From the NCBI GenBank assembly GCA_001604565.1, contig LVBV01000011.1, forward strand, positions 46,441 through 110,440: a stretch of DNA of 64,000 nucleotides. Direction: 5' to 3'. This document shows, in pieces, positions 1-9,169 of this stretch (the stretch's first letter is position 1; each line of letters starts with the position of its first letter). Source of the stretch: Puniceicoccales bacterium Verruco_01 (GTDB lineage: Bacteria; Verrucomicrobiota; Verrucomicrobiia; Opitutales; Oceanipulchritudinaceae). Made by a program: the position numbers and the translations under genes. Under the pieces are notes generated by a model, which did not search any database, was not told where the DNA came from, and saw nothing but the letters and a program-made list of their open reading frames with translations.

Positions 1-447
1 TGACGGCTGTCCTGCTCGTCGCGGGCGCTTTCACCCACATCCCGACGCTCGGCGACGGCGGGCTGTTTCTTCTGGCCGTCGTGTTTCTTGCCGGTTTCTT
101 CACGGTGAGCGGTTACAGCGTGCGCGACGGGATGCTGACGATCCACCGCTTCGGCTGGGCGAAGCGCTTCGATCTCGCCCGTCTTGGAGGCGTGGAGGTC
201 AATCCCCTCGCGATGACGGGGGCCATCCGCCTCTTCGGCGTAGGCGGACTCTTCGCCTACGTCGGCTGGTTCCGCAACAGCATGCTCGGACGATTCCTCG
301 CCTACGCGACAAACCGTGCGCACAGTGTCGTCCTCGAATTCGACGGAAAAAAGAATCGTCGTGACACCGGACGACCCCGAAGCCTTTGCCGACGCCGTGC
401 GCGAGGCCGCGAAGGGCTCCTGCGCGAAGAACGGCACTTCGGACTGA
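1..447 (+). pseudogene. PH-domain-like membrane protein, 5' partial and frameshifted
   Basis: The reading frame is already open at the left edge. It encodes two hydrophobic segments followed by a region typical of small bacterial PH-like membrane proteins (VRDGMLTIHRFGW, then FDLARLGGVEV). The frame breaks at a run of six A at 347-352. Past it, this frame turns into Arg-rich noise, while the +1 frame gives a sensible ending (RIVVTPDDPEAFADAVREA) and stops at 445-447. With one A fewer the two parts join as DGKRIVVTPDD. The break is either a sequencing or assembly error in the homopolymer or a true mutation. The PH-like assignment rests on general resemblance only. Confidence 0.55.
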
Positions 448-458
448 CGGGACGCCCC

Positions 459-986
459 CTACAGTTTCGTCACGGCGATTCCGGCTTCCTTTAAAAGCTC
501 CGCGACGAGTTCGTCGTTGCGGTAATCGTAGTGATACTTGACGGCGGAAATTCCTGCGGCGGCGATGATTTTCGCGCAGTTGATGCAGGGATAGTGCGTG
601 ATGTAGGCGATGGCGCCGTCCAGCGACACGCCGCGCCGCGCCGCATCGGAAATGGCGTTCTGTTCGGCGTGAACGGTGGCCTGCTCGTGACCGTCGCGCA
701 CGCGGGAAACGTGCGGGCTCCCCGGCAGAAATCCGTTGTAACCGGCGGCGATGATCCGGTTCTTCTGATGCCCGGCGGTGACCATGACGCAGCCCACGTG
801 CAGCCTCTCGCAGGGCGAGCGCGAGCTCATGAGAAACGCCGTCGCCATGAAGTATTCGTCCCAGCTCGGCCTTGTCTTGAGCGAGGCGACAAGTCCCGCA
901 ATCCGGTCTAGGTAACCGCCGTCTTCGCCCGCAGGGATTGACGCGCCGCCGCAGCCGCACGCGCAGGGTTCGCTCTCGCCTTCCAT
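459..986 (-). CDS. dCMP/cytidine deaminase family protein
   Basis: A 175-residue zinc deaminase. The zinc and catalytic motifs are plain: HAE at 106-108 and PCINC at 133-137. Together with the SWDEYFMATAFLMSSRSPC stretch near residue 41, they match ComEB/dCMP deaminases, which convert dCMP to dUMP for dTTP synthesis. The first 15 residues are Cys-rich (CACGCGG), which is unusual for the family and could bind a metal. The gene converges on the PH-like fragment, and radC runs divergently on its other side. The ATG at 986 is the only reasonable start. Confidence 0.88.
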   Translation of the reverse strand: MEGESEPCACGCGGASIPAGEDGGYLDRIAGLVASLKTRPSWDEYFMATAFLMSSRSPCERLHVGCVMVTAGHQKNRIIAAGYNGFLPGSPHVSRVRDGHEQATVHAEQNAISDAARRGVSLDGAIAYITHYPCINCAKIIAAAGISAVKYHYDYRNDELVAELLKEAGIAVTKL

Positions 987-1082
987 ATGCGGCGAAGGTA
1001 TCGCCGGGCAGCGTGAGCGCGCAATGATTTTCAGCGGCGGTTACGCTTCACAAAGGATGCGGGGTTCTGCACAATCGCCCCC

Positions 1083-1850
1083 GTGCCGGAGGAAAAGGGA
1101 AATTCCATCAACCCCAACGAGGGCCATCGCCAGCGCCTGCGCGAACGTTTCGAGAAGGGCGGCTTCGACGCCTTTGCGGAGCACGAGGTGCTGGAACTAC
1201 TTTTGACCCTCTGCATCCCACGCCGCGACGTGAAGCTCCCGGCGAAGAAGCTGCTGGCCAAATTCGGGAGCCTCCGCGCCGTGATGGACGCCTCCCCGGA
1301 AAAACTGCGCGAGGTGGAGGGAATCGGGGCCGTCGCGCCCGTCGCCTTGCGCATCATCCGCGACGCGGCGGCGCTCTACCTCCAGCAGGGCTTGGAACAG
1401 CGAGAGCTTCTCTTCAGTGTCTCGCAGATCTCGCAATTTTTGCGCCTGCGCTTTGCGGGGGAACTCTCCGAGTGCGCGGAAGTGCTGTACCTCGACTCGG
1501 GCCGGAGGCTCCTGCCGGGCGGAATCGAGCGCATGGAGAAGGGTATCGTCGATCAGGTCGTCATGATGCCGCGCAAGATCGTGGAATCAGCGCTCAGGCG
1601 CGGGGCAAAGTTTCTCATCATGGTGCACAACCACCCCGGCGGCTCCCCGAACTTTTCCCGCGCGGACATCGAGGTGACCCTCGCGGTGCGCGCGGCGGCC
1701 CTCGCCGTGGGGATGGAGCTTTCGGACCACTTTCTCGTCGCGGGCGATCAGGTGGTGAGCATGGCCGCAATCGGCCTCATGGACGAGCCCGGAAAAGTCT
1801 CGAACATGGCCGCGGAACTCCGCCCCTTCTACGGGACGCGGGGATTCTGA
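1083..1850 (+). CDS. radC: RadC family JAB-domain protein
   Basis: A 255-residue protein with the usual RadC plan: an N-terminal helix-hairpin-helix region (VEGIGAVAPVALRI near 78-91) and a C-terminal JAB/MPN domain. The JAMM metal motif is complete: H182, H184, S192 and D195 in HNHPGGSPNFSRAD. The start is a GTG at 1083. The biochemical role of RadC is unsettled despite the DNA-repair name; the metal site suggests a hydrolase. The gene converges on gatA, with only 12 bp between the two stops. Confidence 0.9.
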   Translation: MPEEKGNSINPNEGHRQRLRERFEKGGFDAFAEHEVLELLLTLCIPRRDVKLPAKKLLAKFGSLRAVMDASPEKLREVEGIGAVAPVALRIIRDAAALYLQQGLEQRELLFSVSQISQFLRLRFAGELSECAEVLYLDSGRRLLPGGIERMEKGIVDQVVMMPRKIVESALRRGAKFLIMVHNHPGGSPNFSRADIEVTLAVRAAALAVGMELSDHFLVAGDQVVSMAAIGLMDEPGKVSNMAAELRPFYGTRGF

Positions 1851-1862
1851 TTCGGCTGGACT

Positions 1863-3293
1863 CTACAGCGCCGGACGCATCGAGGCATACTCGTGTGCCT
1901 TCTCGAAAACCTGCGCCGTCTGGAGCATCTGCGCCTCGCCGAGCGGCTTGCCGATGAGCTGCATGCCGACGGGCAGGCCCGCCGCCGTAAAACCGCAGGG
2001 AAGGCTCATGCCCGGGAGGCCCGCCAAGTTCACCGAGATCGTGAAGATATCCTCTAGATACATCGCCAGCGGATCGTCCGTCTTCTCGCCGAAGCGGAAG
2101 GGCGGCTGCGGCGTCGTGGGCGTGAGGAGCACGTCCACCTCCTCGAAGGCCTTCATGAAGTCGGATCGGATGAGGCTCCGCACCTTCTGGGCGCGGACGT
2201 AGTAGGCGTCGTAATAACCGCTTGAAAGCGCGTAGGAGCCGAGGAGGATGCGGCGCTTCACCTCCGCGCCGAAGCCCTCGCCGCGCGAGAGGGAGAAAAC
2301 CTCGTCGGTGTTCGTGGCGGCGGCGCTGCGACGGGTGTAACGAACGCCGTCGTAGCGGGCCAAATTGCTCGAAGCCTCCGCCGGGGCGATGATGTAATAA
2401 ACGGGAATCGCGCAGGAGGAGTGCGGCAGCGACACCTCCTTCAGCTTGCAGCCGCGGCCCTCGTAGAACTTCGCGGCAGCCTCCACTTTGGCGCGGATCT
2501 CCGGGTCGATGCCCTCGCCGAAGTATTCCTTGGGCAGGCCGATCGTCACCGGCTTCTCCGGTTCCGCCAGCGCCGCCATGTAGTCGGGAACATCCACCTT
2601 GAGGGAGGTGGAGTCGCGTTCGTCGTGCCCGGCGATCGTCTGCAGAATCGCGGCGCAGTCCGCCACGCTCCGTCCCATCGGCCCGATCTGGTCGAGCGAG
2701 CTCGCGAAGGCGGCGAGGCCGTAGCGGGAAACGAGGCCGTACGTCGGCTTCAGGCCCACGATGCCGCAACAGGCCGCGGGCTGGCGGATGGAACCGCCCG
2801 TGTCCGAGCCAAGTGCCGCATCGCACTCGCCGCTCGCCACCGCCGCCGCGCTGCCGCCGGAGGAGCCGCCGGGAATGCGGTCGAGCGCCCACGGGTTGTG
2901 CGTCTTCTGGAAGGCGCTGTTCTCGCAGGAGGAGCCCATCGCGAACTCGTCCATGTTGAGGCGTCCCCAGAGGATCGCGCCGGCGGCTTTCAGCTTCTCC
3001 ACGACGTGCGCGTCGTAGGGGGAGACGTAGTTTTCCAGAATTTTGCTCGCGCAGGAAAGGCGCTGGCCCTTCACGGCGATCACGTCCTTGACGCCGAGGA
3101 TCACGCCGTCGAGGGGACCGAGCGCCCTGCCTGCGGCGCGGCGCTCGTCGGAGGCCTTGGCCTGAGACAGGGCGTCCTTTTCGTCACGCGCAAGGAAGGC
3201 GCCGATTTTCGGCTCCACGGCGTTGCAGCGGGAAATGATGGCCTCCATGCGGCTGACGGAGGAGGAAGCGGTATCGAAAGTGGTGAGATTCAT
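1863..3293 (-). CDS. gatA: Asp-tRNA(Asn)/Glu-tRNA(Gln) amidotransferase subunit A
   Basis: A 476-residue amidase-signature enzyme, which is normal length for GatA. The Ser-cisSer-Lys catalytic triad can be placed at K69 (GVKDVI), S144 (in GGSSGGS) and S168 (in SDTGGSIRQPA). GatA releases ammonia from glutamine so that GatB can amidate mischarged Glu-tRNA(Gln) or Asp-tRNA(Asn). gatC lies 15 bp upstream on the same strand, so the two form an operon. gatB is not in the window, so it must be elsewhere. Confidence 0.96.
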   Translation of the reverse strand: MNLTTFDTASSSVSRMEAIISRCNAVEPKIGAFLARDEKDALSQAKASDERRAAGRALGPLDGVILGVKDVIAVKGQRLSCASKILENYVSPYDAHVVEKLKAAGAILWGRLNMDEFAMGSSCENSAFQKTHNPWALDRIPGGSSGGSAAAVASGECDAALGSDTGGSIRQPAACCGIVGLKPTYGLVSRYGLAAFASSLDQIGPMGRSVADCAAILQTIAGHDERDSTSLKVDVPDYMAALAEPEKPVTIGLPKEYFGEGIDPEIRAKVEAAAKFYEGRGCKLKEVSLPHSSCAIPVYYIIAPAEASSNLARYDGVRYTRRSAAATNTDEVFSLSRGEGFGAEVKRRILLGSYALSSGYYDAYYVRAQKVRSLIRSDFMKAFEEVDVLLTPTTPQPPFRFGEKTDDPLAMYLEDIFTISVNLAGLPGMSLPCGFTAAGLPVGMQLIGKPLGEAQMLQTAQVFEKAHEYASMRPAL

Positions 3294-3308
3294 GGGTGGG
3301 ACATGGGG

Positions 3309-3605
3309 CTATTCTTCGGCGACGACGCGGGGCATCACGATCTGGCCGTCCTTCACGAGCGGGGCGTTCATGACGACTTCGGAAGGCTTCATCGTGGCGC
3401 CCGGCACGTCCTCGCGCCAGACGTTGTACACCGGCGCCGCGTGAGCTGCCGGCTCCACACCAGTCACGTCGATCTGGTCGAGAAGGGCGAAGTAATCCAG
3501 CACGCGCGCGAGCTGCGCCGTATAGACGCGCTTTTCCTCGTCCGAAAGGTGCAGGCGGGCAAGGCGGGCGACATGATTGATGTCGATGGAGGCTTTTTCC
3601 GGCAT
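3309..3605 (-). CDS. gatC: Asp-tRNA(Asn)/Glu-tRNA(Gln) amidotransferase subunit C
   Basis: A 98-residue GatC, the small belt-like subunit that stabilises GatA on GatB. The signature INHVARLARLHLSDEEK begins near residue 9, and the C-terminal half has the usual VEPAAHAAPVYNVWREDVP stretch. The open frame extends 11 codons further upstream, but GatC proteins begin close to this methionine, so I chose the ATG at 3605. It is the first gene of the gatC-gatA operon. Confidence 0.94.
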   Translation of the reverse strand: MPEKASIDINHVARLARLHLSDEEKRVYTAQLARVLDYFALLDQIDVTGVEPAAHAAPVYNVWREDVPGATMKPSEVVMNAPLVKDGQIVMPRVVAEE

Positions 3606-3671
3606 GGCGGATGGGAAGTTAGCGCCGCCACACCCCACCCCGCAAGGCTCTATTGAGGGGAAGACGCGGGA

Positions 3672-4241
3672 TCAGGTGGAGGCACCCATCCGGCGGGCTT
3701 TTTCCGCGTGTTTTTCGATGGAAAAACCCGGACGGCCCGTGCCCGGAGCCACGAGGACTCCCTCGAACGCAAGGCCCGCCTGTTTGCAGACCTCACGCAG
3801 GCGCGCGGCGCAGCCCGACGAATGCCCGAGGAGGCGGTTGAAGGGCCACGGCGCGGCGCAGGCGACAAGGGCTGCGGCCCGCTTCCCGCGCAGCGTCCGG
3901 GGCTTCGGCGGGAAGACACGCTTGTCCACCAAAAAGCCCACGAGCCGCTCCAGCGTGTTCAAGAGCGGTGCGGAAAAATTGCCGTAGTGAGTCGGCGTCG
4001 CGAAGACCACCTTGTCCGCTCCTTCGAGGGCCGCCTCCACCTTCGCGATGTCGTCGCGCACGACGCAGCGACCCGCCTCGATGCAGCGTCCGCAGGCGGC
4101 GCAGGGACGGATGGATAGATCCGCGAGAAATAGTTCCGTCACCTCGTGCCCCGCTTCGCGCGCGCCGCCAGCGTAGGCCGAGGCCAGTTGCGACACGGTG
4201 CCGTTCCTACTCGGACTGGCGATCAGGATGACGATTTTCAC
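3672..4241 (-). CDS. NAD(P)H-dependent FMN reductase (flavodoxin fold)
   Basis: A 189-residue member of the NADPH-dependent FMN reductase/iron-sulfur flavoprotein group. The phosphate-binding loop is IASPSRNGTVSQLA at residues 7-20. A Cys cluster follows (C47, C50, C53 and C59 in CAACGRCIEAGRC), and ATPTHYGNF marks the second flavin loop. The Cys pattern resembles quinone or iron-sulfur flavoproteins that reduce small molecules. I start it at the GTG at 4241 because a good GAGGTGG site lies just before it. The longer open frame upstream has no such site and no homology signal. The substrate is unknown. Confidence 0.82.
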   Translation of the reverse strand: MKIVILIASPSRNGTVSQLASAYAGGAREAGHEVTELFLADLSIRPCAACGRCIEAGRCVVRDDIAKVEAALEGADKVVFATPTHYGNFSAPLLNTLERLVGFLVDKRVFPPKPRTLRGKRAAALVACAAPWPFNRLLGHSSGCAARLREVCKQAGLAFEGVLVAPGTGRPGFSIEKHAEKARRMGAST

Positions 4242-4417
4242 AAGGCCACCTCGAATAACTGGTTTCGTCGTGAGAACGAGGATTTGCGGATGGATGGCAA
4301 GGCTTTGGAAGTGCGCCGTATTGAATGAAATCCGGCGAACTTCCAAAACGCTGCCAGCCGTCGCAAAGACCGTTCGTAGCAGAAATCAAAGTCGTTCGAG
4401 TTGGTCACAAGTGCGCC

Positions 4418-5053
4418 TCACTTTTCCGGGCCCACGTCGATCTCGATGTATTCGCCCTCGCGCGAGAAGGTGAGCCGCCGCATGAGGCGGGCGAGGCGCG
4501 AATCGTCGCCCCGAATCATGAGGCGGTTGCGGACGCTCTCCAGCATCATGGTGTTGAAAAAGGGAACTGGGCACTGGCCGAGCCAGCCCATCTGCGGCGC
4601 AAAACCCCCGGGCACCACCTTGCCGCGCACCTGATAGACGATCTTCTCCTCCCCGAAAAGTCCCGGGAAGGAAAGGACCATGCCCACCTGCACGCGGTCC
4701 CCCTCCAGATAGCGCACGTTCGGGATCTCCGCCACGCGGATCGCTTCAAGTCCCTCGATGGCAATGGCATGCTCCACCCGGCTCGCCATCAGGGCATTCA
4801 CGTCCTCCTCGGAAAAAAGGTAGCGTCCTTCGCGTCCGTGCCAGATTTTTTTGGCGCGGTCGTTCCAGCCGGGCCGGGCTTTGGCGGAGCCGCGCTCGTA
4901 GCGGACGGCCCCCTTCTCCCCCTCCGCCGACGGCCCCTCCGGGACGGGCCGAAGGGCCAGCTGCGCCGACGCCGCCGCAATTCCGGCGAGGAAGAAAATC
5001 ACCGCCAGAACCGACGACACAAGAAGACTTCCACGCGACTGCCGATCTTTCAT
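4418..5053 (-). CDS. hypothetical exported or membrane-anchored protein
   Basis: A 211-residue protein I do not recognise. It starts with a basic stretch and one hydrophobic helix (residues 11-31, ending AAASAQ), so it is either exported or anchored by its N-terminus. The rest is soluble, mixed alpha/beta, with segments like YLFSEEDVNALMASRVEHAIA and a Gly/Pro-rich middle (RGKVVPGGFAPQMGW). Such a layout is common for periplasmic proteins of unknown function. It is 51 bp downstream of the large membrane protein gene on the same strand and may share its transcript. Confidence 0.7.
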   Translation of the reverse strand: MKDRQSRGSLLVSSVLAVIFFLAGIAAASAQLALRPVPEGPSAEGEKGAVRYERGSAKARPGWNDRAKKIWHGREGRYLFSEEDVNALMASRVEHAIAIEGLEAIRVAEIPNVRYLEGDRVQVGMVLSFPGLFGEEKIVYQVRGKVVPGGFAPQMGWLGQCPVPFFNTMMLESVRNRLMIRGDDSRLARLMRRLTFSREGEYIEIDVGPEK

Positions 5054-5104
5054 ATCAAGGGAGCCTCTCTTCCAAGGATGGCACGCGCGTCGTACCGGTA
5101 AACC

Positions 5105-7096
5105 TCAAAGAGCGTCATTGACGGTGAAAATCCTATATTTCTCGTCATCCTGCTCCAGCGTGAGCCACGCGGGCAGCTTGTCCTTCTCCGTATGGATCAG
5201 GAAGTAGGCAAAGGTGAACTTGGGGTCGGTGATGCGGTTTTCCGCGTAAATCATGTAACTGGAGGCATAGGTGAAGTCCTTGGGAATGACGATGTGGCGC
5301 ACCTTGTGCCCCTTCAACTTGGCCTGCACCCGCGGCCAGCCCTGCGGGTCTTCCGGCCTTTCGTCAAAGAGGACGGAATAGGTGAAGATGAGCCCGTTCG
5401 GGTTTTCCCAGTACGCCGTGCCGTACACGGGCAGTTTCGTGTAATAGTTGAGGAAGGTCGATTCGTTGGAGGGCGCGAGAATCCCGCCGTCCTTTCCGCC
5501 ATCCATCCGCAGCAAACGTCCGGAAACGACGCGGAGATCCCACGTATAACCGAACTGGTCGGGCATTCCGTAAATGATCGACGTCTTCGTATTGGAAAAA
5601 CTCCGGTGCAAGGCGGTGAAGCAAAAGAGGACGGAAAAGAACAGCGCCGCGACCGCAGCCAGATCGTCCCTGCGGGAGGGCATTCCGAGGGAGGCCGCGA
5701 TGCAGAGGCACGCGAGGACAACCTCCATGAAGCGGTTGCTCGAAATGCCGAAGTATCCGTGGAAGAGCGCCAGGCCCAGAATCATGACAAGGGCCGCCCG
5801 CAGACCCGCACTGCGTGACTTCCAGCCCGAATACAGGGACGCCGCCGCCGCCATAACCGCCGCGAAAAGGAAGGCGAACTGGAGCGCGTAACTCTGGATG
5901 TCGATCGGCTGCTCCTCGGCGATCTGCGCCTCCCATCGCTCAAAATAAGGATTGGCGAGGCTGAAACAGTACGGAAGGTTCACGACAACCGGCACGAGGA
6001 AGAAGGAGAACCCGAGGGCGCTGTACACCAGAAAGCGCGCGTTCAGTGAATCGAACCGCCTGCCCGACGCGGCGAATTCATGCGCCTGCCAGAACCAGAT
6101 GCCCGCCGTCAAAAGAGCTGCTCCGTAAACGGGGTTGTTCGTCTCAAGATGAATGGAGAGGTTCGGCAGAAACTCAAAGAGGTAGGTGCCGATGCCGACC
6201 AGGCTCGCCACATACCCGTAGAGCCGCCAGTTGCGGGAATCCACACTTGCTGCGGCCTTCGCCGGAATGAAAAGAAAGCCGAGGAAGATTCCCGCGACGA
6301 CCACCGCCGTCGAGGCCGCGCTCACCCAGAAGCCGAACGCAGTGAAAAGCGCCCCGCCGACGAACCATCGTTTCTGCCGGCATCGACCCTCCAGCGCAAA
6401 GGGCGCGGCAAGGCAGACGAGGGTTCCCACCGCGGCCAACAGAATCCACAGGTGGTGGTCGGGACTGTAGATCCCGTATTTGGTGAGGAAGAGGGACGAG
6501 TAAAGCAGTGGCAGGATGAACGCCCCGCGCCAGCCGAAGGCCAGAACACAGATCCAGCCGAGCGTCGCGGCGGCAAAGATCCAGATCGTCGTGTTGTAGT
6601 GGGGGGCCACCCTCTCGATCGCCACGGTCATCGGCATTCCGCCAAAGTAGTGCAGAGGCATCGCCGTCAGCTCCAGCCACCACATTGGCGGCGAACTCCA
6701 GCACACGAGGCGTCCTTCGGGGAAATTGTCCGCGTCCGTCCAGCGGGGCGTGCGCAGGCTGCCCGTCTCCCACGCTTCTTGGGCGTAGATCACCCACTTC
6801 ACGCCGTCGGGGTCCGGAATGAGGCCCCTGCGGTCCGCGGGGAGCGGTGAGTCCGGTGCCAGCGGGGCAAAGCTCTTCTCATACACCTCCACACGGCGGA
6901 TTTCCGCAAGGCCGAAGACCAGCACAAAGAAGAGTCCGGCAAGGTAGGCCGTGACGTTCACGCCGGTCCGGGGCCGGAGCCGCTGCCACAACTGGCCGAG
7001 CGTCGCGCAGGATTCACTTTGAATTTCCCGCTTCTCCCTTTTTTCCGGGGATGAAACTGGGTGTGTCGGCGTGCCGAAATCGTCTGCGGTGTCCAT
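5105..7096 (-). CDS. polytopic membrane protein, glycosyltransferase/STT3-like
   Basis: About 663 residues with some 12 hydrophobic segments and a soluble C-terminal domain of about 170 residues. After the first membrane helix comes a large outer loop (DPDGVKWVIYAQEAWETG, then RWTDADNFPEG) that resembles the acidic first loop of STT3/PglB and GT39-type lipid-linked glycosyltransferases. This suggests glycan or protein glycosyl transfer at the outer membrane face, but it is an inference from layout. The open frame reaches a TTG at 7132; I prefer the ATG at 7096. No strong ribosome site settles the choice. Confidence 0.68.
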   Translation of the reverse strand: MDTADDFGTPTHPVSSPEKREKREIQSESCATLGQLWQRLRPRTGVNVTAYLAGLFFVLVFGLAEIRRVEVYEKSFAPLAPDSPLPADRRGLIPDPDGVKWVIYAQEAWETGSLRTPRWTDADNFPEGRLVCWSSPPMWWLELTAMPLHYFGGMPMTVAIERVAPHYNTTIWIFAAATLGWICVLAFGWRGAFILPLLYSSLFLTKYGIYSPDHHLWILLAAVGTLVCLAAPFALEGRCRQKRWFVGGALFTAFGFWVSAASTAVVVAGIFLGFLFIPAKAAASVDSRNWRLYGYVASLVGIGTYLFEFLPNLSIHLETNNPVYGAALLTAGIWFWQAHEFAASGRRFDSLNARFLVYSALGFSFFLVPVVVNLPYCFSLANPYFERWEAQIAEEQPIDIQSYALQFAFLFAAVMAAAASLYSGWKSRSAGLRAALVMILGLALFHGYFGISSNRFMEVVLACLCIAASLGMPSRRDDLAAVAALFFSVLFCFTALHRSFSNTKTSIIYGMPDQFGYTWDLRVVSGRLLRMDGGKDGGILAPSNESTFLNYYTKLPVYGTAYWENPNGLIFTYSVLFDERPEDPQGWPRVQAKLKGHKVRHIVIPKDFTYASSYMIYAENRITDPKFTFAYFLIHTEKDKLPAWLTLEQDDEKYRIFTVNDAL

Positions 7097-7156
7097 GCCC
7101 CATGATTTACAAGGGGCGGGAATTCGGAGCAATGATCAAACGCACGCAAGTGCCGA

Positions 7157-8161
7157 TCAGCGCGTGTGCTCGGGCTTCAAGTCGCGGCCCATGAGGCTTG
7201 CGATGGCTTCGGCGGGGCGGATTTTCCCCTGCAGGATCAGGTTCACCTGCTCCAGAATCGGGGCGTCCACCTTCCTCTGGCGGCAGATTTCCACGAAGGA
7301 GGCGCAGGAGACATAGCCCTCCACCGTCTTGCCCGTGGCGAGAAGCTCCTCCACGGACATGCCTTTGGCGATGCACTCGCCGAAGGTGCGGTTGCGGCTT
7401 TCCTTTCCATCGCAGGTGAGAACGAGATCGCCGAAGCCCGAGAGGCCGAAGAACGTCTCCGCCCTGCCGCCGAGGGCCACGCCGACGCGCATCATCTCGG
7501 CGAGCGAGCGCGTGAGGAGCGCCGCCTTGGCGTTGTCACCCAGCGCGAGGCCGTCGCAGCAGCCCGCCGCGATGGCGTACACGTTCTTGACACTGCCGCC
7601 GATGCAGACGCCCGCCGTGTCGCTACTTGTGTAAATGCGTAGCGACAGCCCGCTCATCGCCTCCTGCAGGGCGCGCAGTTTTTCCGGCGCGGCCTTCCCG
7701 GCCAGCACCACCGCCGTCGGCATTCCCGAGGCCACCTGCGAGGCAAAGGACGGCCCCGAGAGGACCGCCACGTCGATTCCCGGACCGAATTCCGCCTGCG
7801 CCACGTCCGTCGCGGGCAGAAGGCTTCCCTCCTCAAGGCCCTTGGTGAGGAGGACGACGCTCGAAAGCCGCGCCGCGCCCTTCGAGGCCGCCTTCACGCT
7901 CCGGCAGACGCTCCGCAGGTATTTGGAGGGCGCGCCGAGGATGCAGCAGTCCGCCTCCAGCAGCGCCGGGGCCAGTTCCAGCCCCACCTGCAGGCCCTCC
8001 GGCAGAGGGTAACCCGTCAGGAAGGGGCTCTCGCGATTTGCCGTCATGAACATCGCCTCCTCCAGCGCATAGGGAACGAGCGTCACGGAGTGCCCGAGGC
8101 GGAAGAGATGCAGCGCCATGGCGGTGGACCAGGCTCCGGCGGGATAGATGCAGAAATTCAC
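7157..8161 (-). CDS. gpsA: glycerol-3-phosphate dehydrogenase [NAD(P)+]
   Basis: A 334-residue GpsA, which reduces dihydroxyacetone phosphate to sn-glycerol 3-phosphate for phospholipid synthesis. Family blocks are clear: LTKGLEEG, LSGPSFASQV, GGSVKNVYAIAAG with the catalytic Lys, FFGLSGFGDLVLTC and SRNRTFG. The N-terminal nucleotide motif, usually GAGSWGTA, reads PAGAWSTA here (residues 7-14), so the first and last Gly are replaced by Pro and Ser. The start overlaps the panB stop by four bases (ATGA), which indicates translational coupling with panB. Confidence 0.93.
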   Translation of the reverse strand: MNFCIYPAGAWSTAMALHLFRLGHSVTLVPYALEEAMFMTANRESPFLTGYPLPEGLQVGLELAPALLEADCCILGAPSKYLRSVCRSVKAASKGAARLSSVVLLTKGLEEGSLLPATDVAQAEFGPGIDVAVLSGPSFASQVASGMPTAVVLAGKAAPEKLRALQEAMSGLSLRIYTSSDTAGVCIGGSVKNVYAIAAGCCDGLALGDNAKAALLTRSLAEMMRVGVALGGRAETFFGLSGFGDLVLTCDGKESRNRTFGECIAKGMSVEELLATGKTVEGYVSCASFVEICRQRKVDAPILEQVNLILQGKIRPAEAIASLMGRDLKPEHTR

Positions 8162-8967
8162 TTGGACTCGTTGGCTTGCGTTTTTTTCTTTTCAGGGAAG
8201 GCGCCGGAGCGCACTTCGGCGGCATACGCGGCAAAAGCCTCGCGCGCGGCGGTGCCGAGGTCGGCGTACTTCTTCGCAAAGGAGGGCATTGCGCCGGGAG
8301 TGAGGCCGAGAATGTCCGTGGAGACCAGGACGCAGCCGTCGCAGTCCGGCCCCGAGCCGATGCTGATGACCGGCACGCCGACCGATGCGGAAACCTCGCG
8401 CGCGGCGTCGTGGGCGATCATCTCCGCCACGATGGCGAAGGCGCCCGCCTTTTCCACGGCCTGCGCGTCGGCGATCAGGGCAGCCACCTCCTCCGGCGTC
8501 TTGCCGAAGCGGCGGTATCCGCCGATCTGGTTCACCCGCTGCGGGAGGAGGCCGATGTGGCCCATGACGGGGATGCCGCTGCGCGTCAGGCGCAGGATCG
8601 TATCCGCCAGCTCCACGCCGCCCTCGATCTTCACCGCGTCCGCGCCACTCTGCTGGACGAAGCGGATGCAGGAATCGAGCAAACGCTCGAAGGAGCGCGC
8701 CGTCTCGCCGAAGGGCACATCCGCCACCACGAGGGCGTTGGGTCTCGCGCGGGCCACCGCCGCCACGTGGTGGGCCATCATGTCCACCGTCACGGGAATG
8801 GTGCTCGAAAAGCCCAGCATCGTGTTGCCGAGGGAGTCGCCGACGATGATGAGATCGACGCCAGCGGCGTCCGCCAGCTGGGTGAAAGCCGCGTCGTAGG
8901 CCGTCGTGCAGACGACCTTCGCCACGCCTTTCATTTTGCGGATCGAGAGTGTGCTGACTCTTGGCAT
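8158..8967 (-). CDS. panB: 3-methyl-2-oxobutanoate hydroxymethyltransferase
   Basis: A 269-residue PanB, which makes ketopantoate in the first committed step of pantothenate and CoA synthesis. Clear signatures are VVCTTAYDAAFTQLADAAGVD at the start, the metal-binding VGDSLGNTMLG, KIEGG, GHIGLLPQRVNQIGGYRRFGK and SIGSGPDCDGCVLVSTDILG. The length is normal and the C-terminus ends in a Lys-rich tail. It is the upstream gene of a coupled panB-gpsA pair. panC and panD are not in the window. Confidence 0.95.
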   Translation of the reverse strand: MPRVSTLSIRKMKGVAKVVCTTAYDAAFTQLADAAGVDLIIVGDSLGNTMLGFSSTIPVTVDMMAHHVAAVARARPNALVVADVPFGETARSFERLLDSCIRFVQQSGADAVKIEGGVELADTILRLTRSGIPVMGHIGLLPQRVNQIGGYRRFGKTPEEVAALIADAQAVEKAGAFAIVAEMIAHDAAREVSASVGVPVISIGSGPDCDGCVLVSTDILGLTPGAMPSFAKKYADLGTAAREAFAAYAAEVRSGAFPEKKKTQANESK

Positions 8968-9169
8968 GATGGGCGATTACACTCCCCGAAGGAAAAACTC
9001 TCAAGAGCGAAAACCGTCCGCAGAAACGACCGGACGGCGCGCCCGCCGCATTTTGGGGCCGTCCGCCTATTCAGAGAACAGGGAAGATGGCGAATAATCG
9101 TATGGTCGGCGCTATCAAGAAAACGCCGAAGTTGCCGTGAATCCTTTTCAGGCATAGATTTCCATTCCG

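Noticed and set aside
2421..3656. 411-codon plus-strand frame over gatA and gatC
   Set aside because: It is the antisense shadow of two strong conserved genes, and its product is low-complexity Arg/Ala/His-rich.
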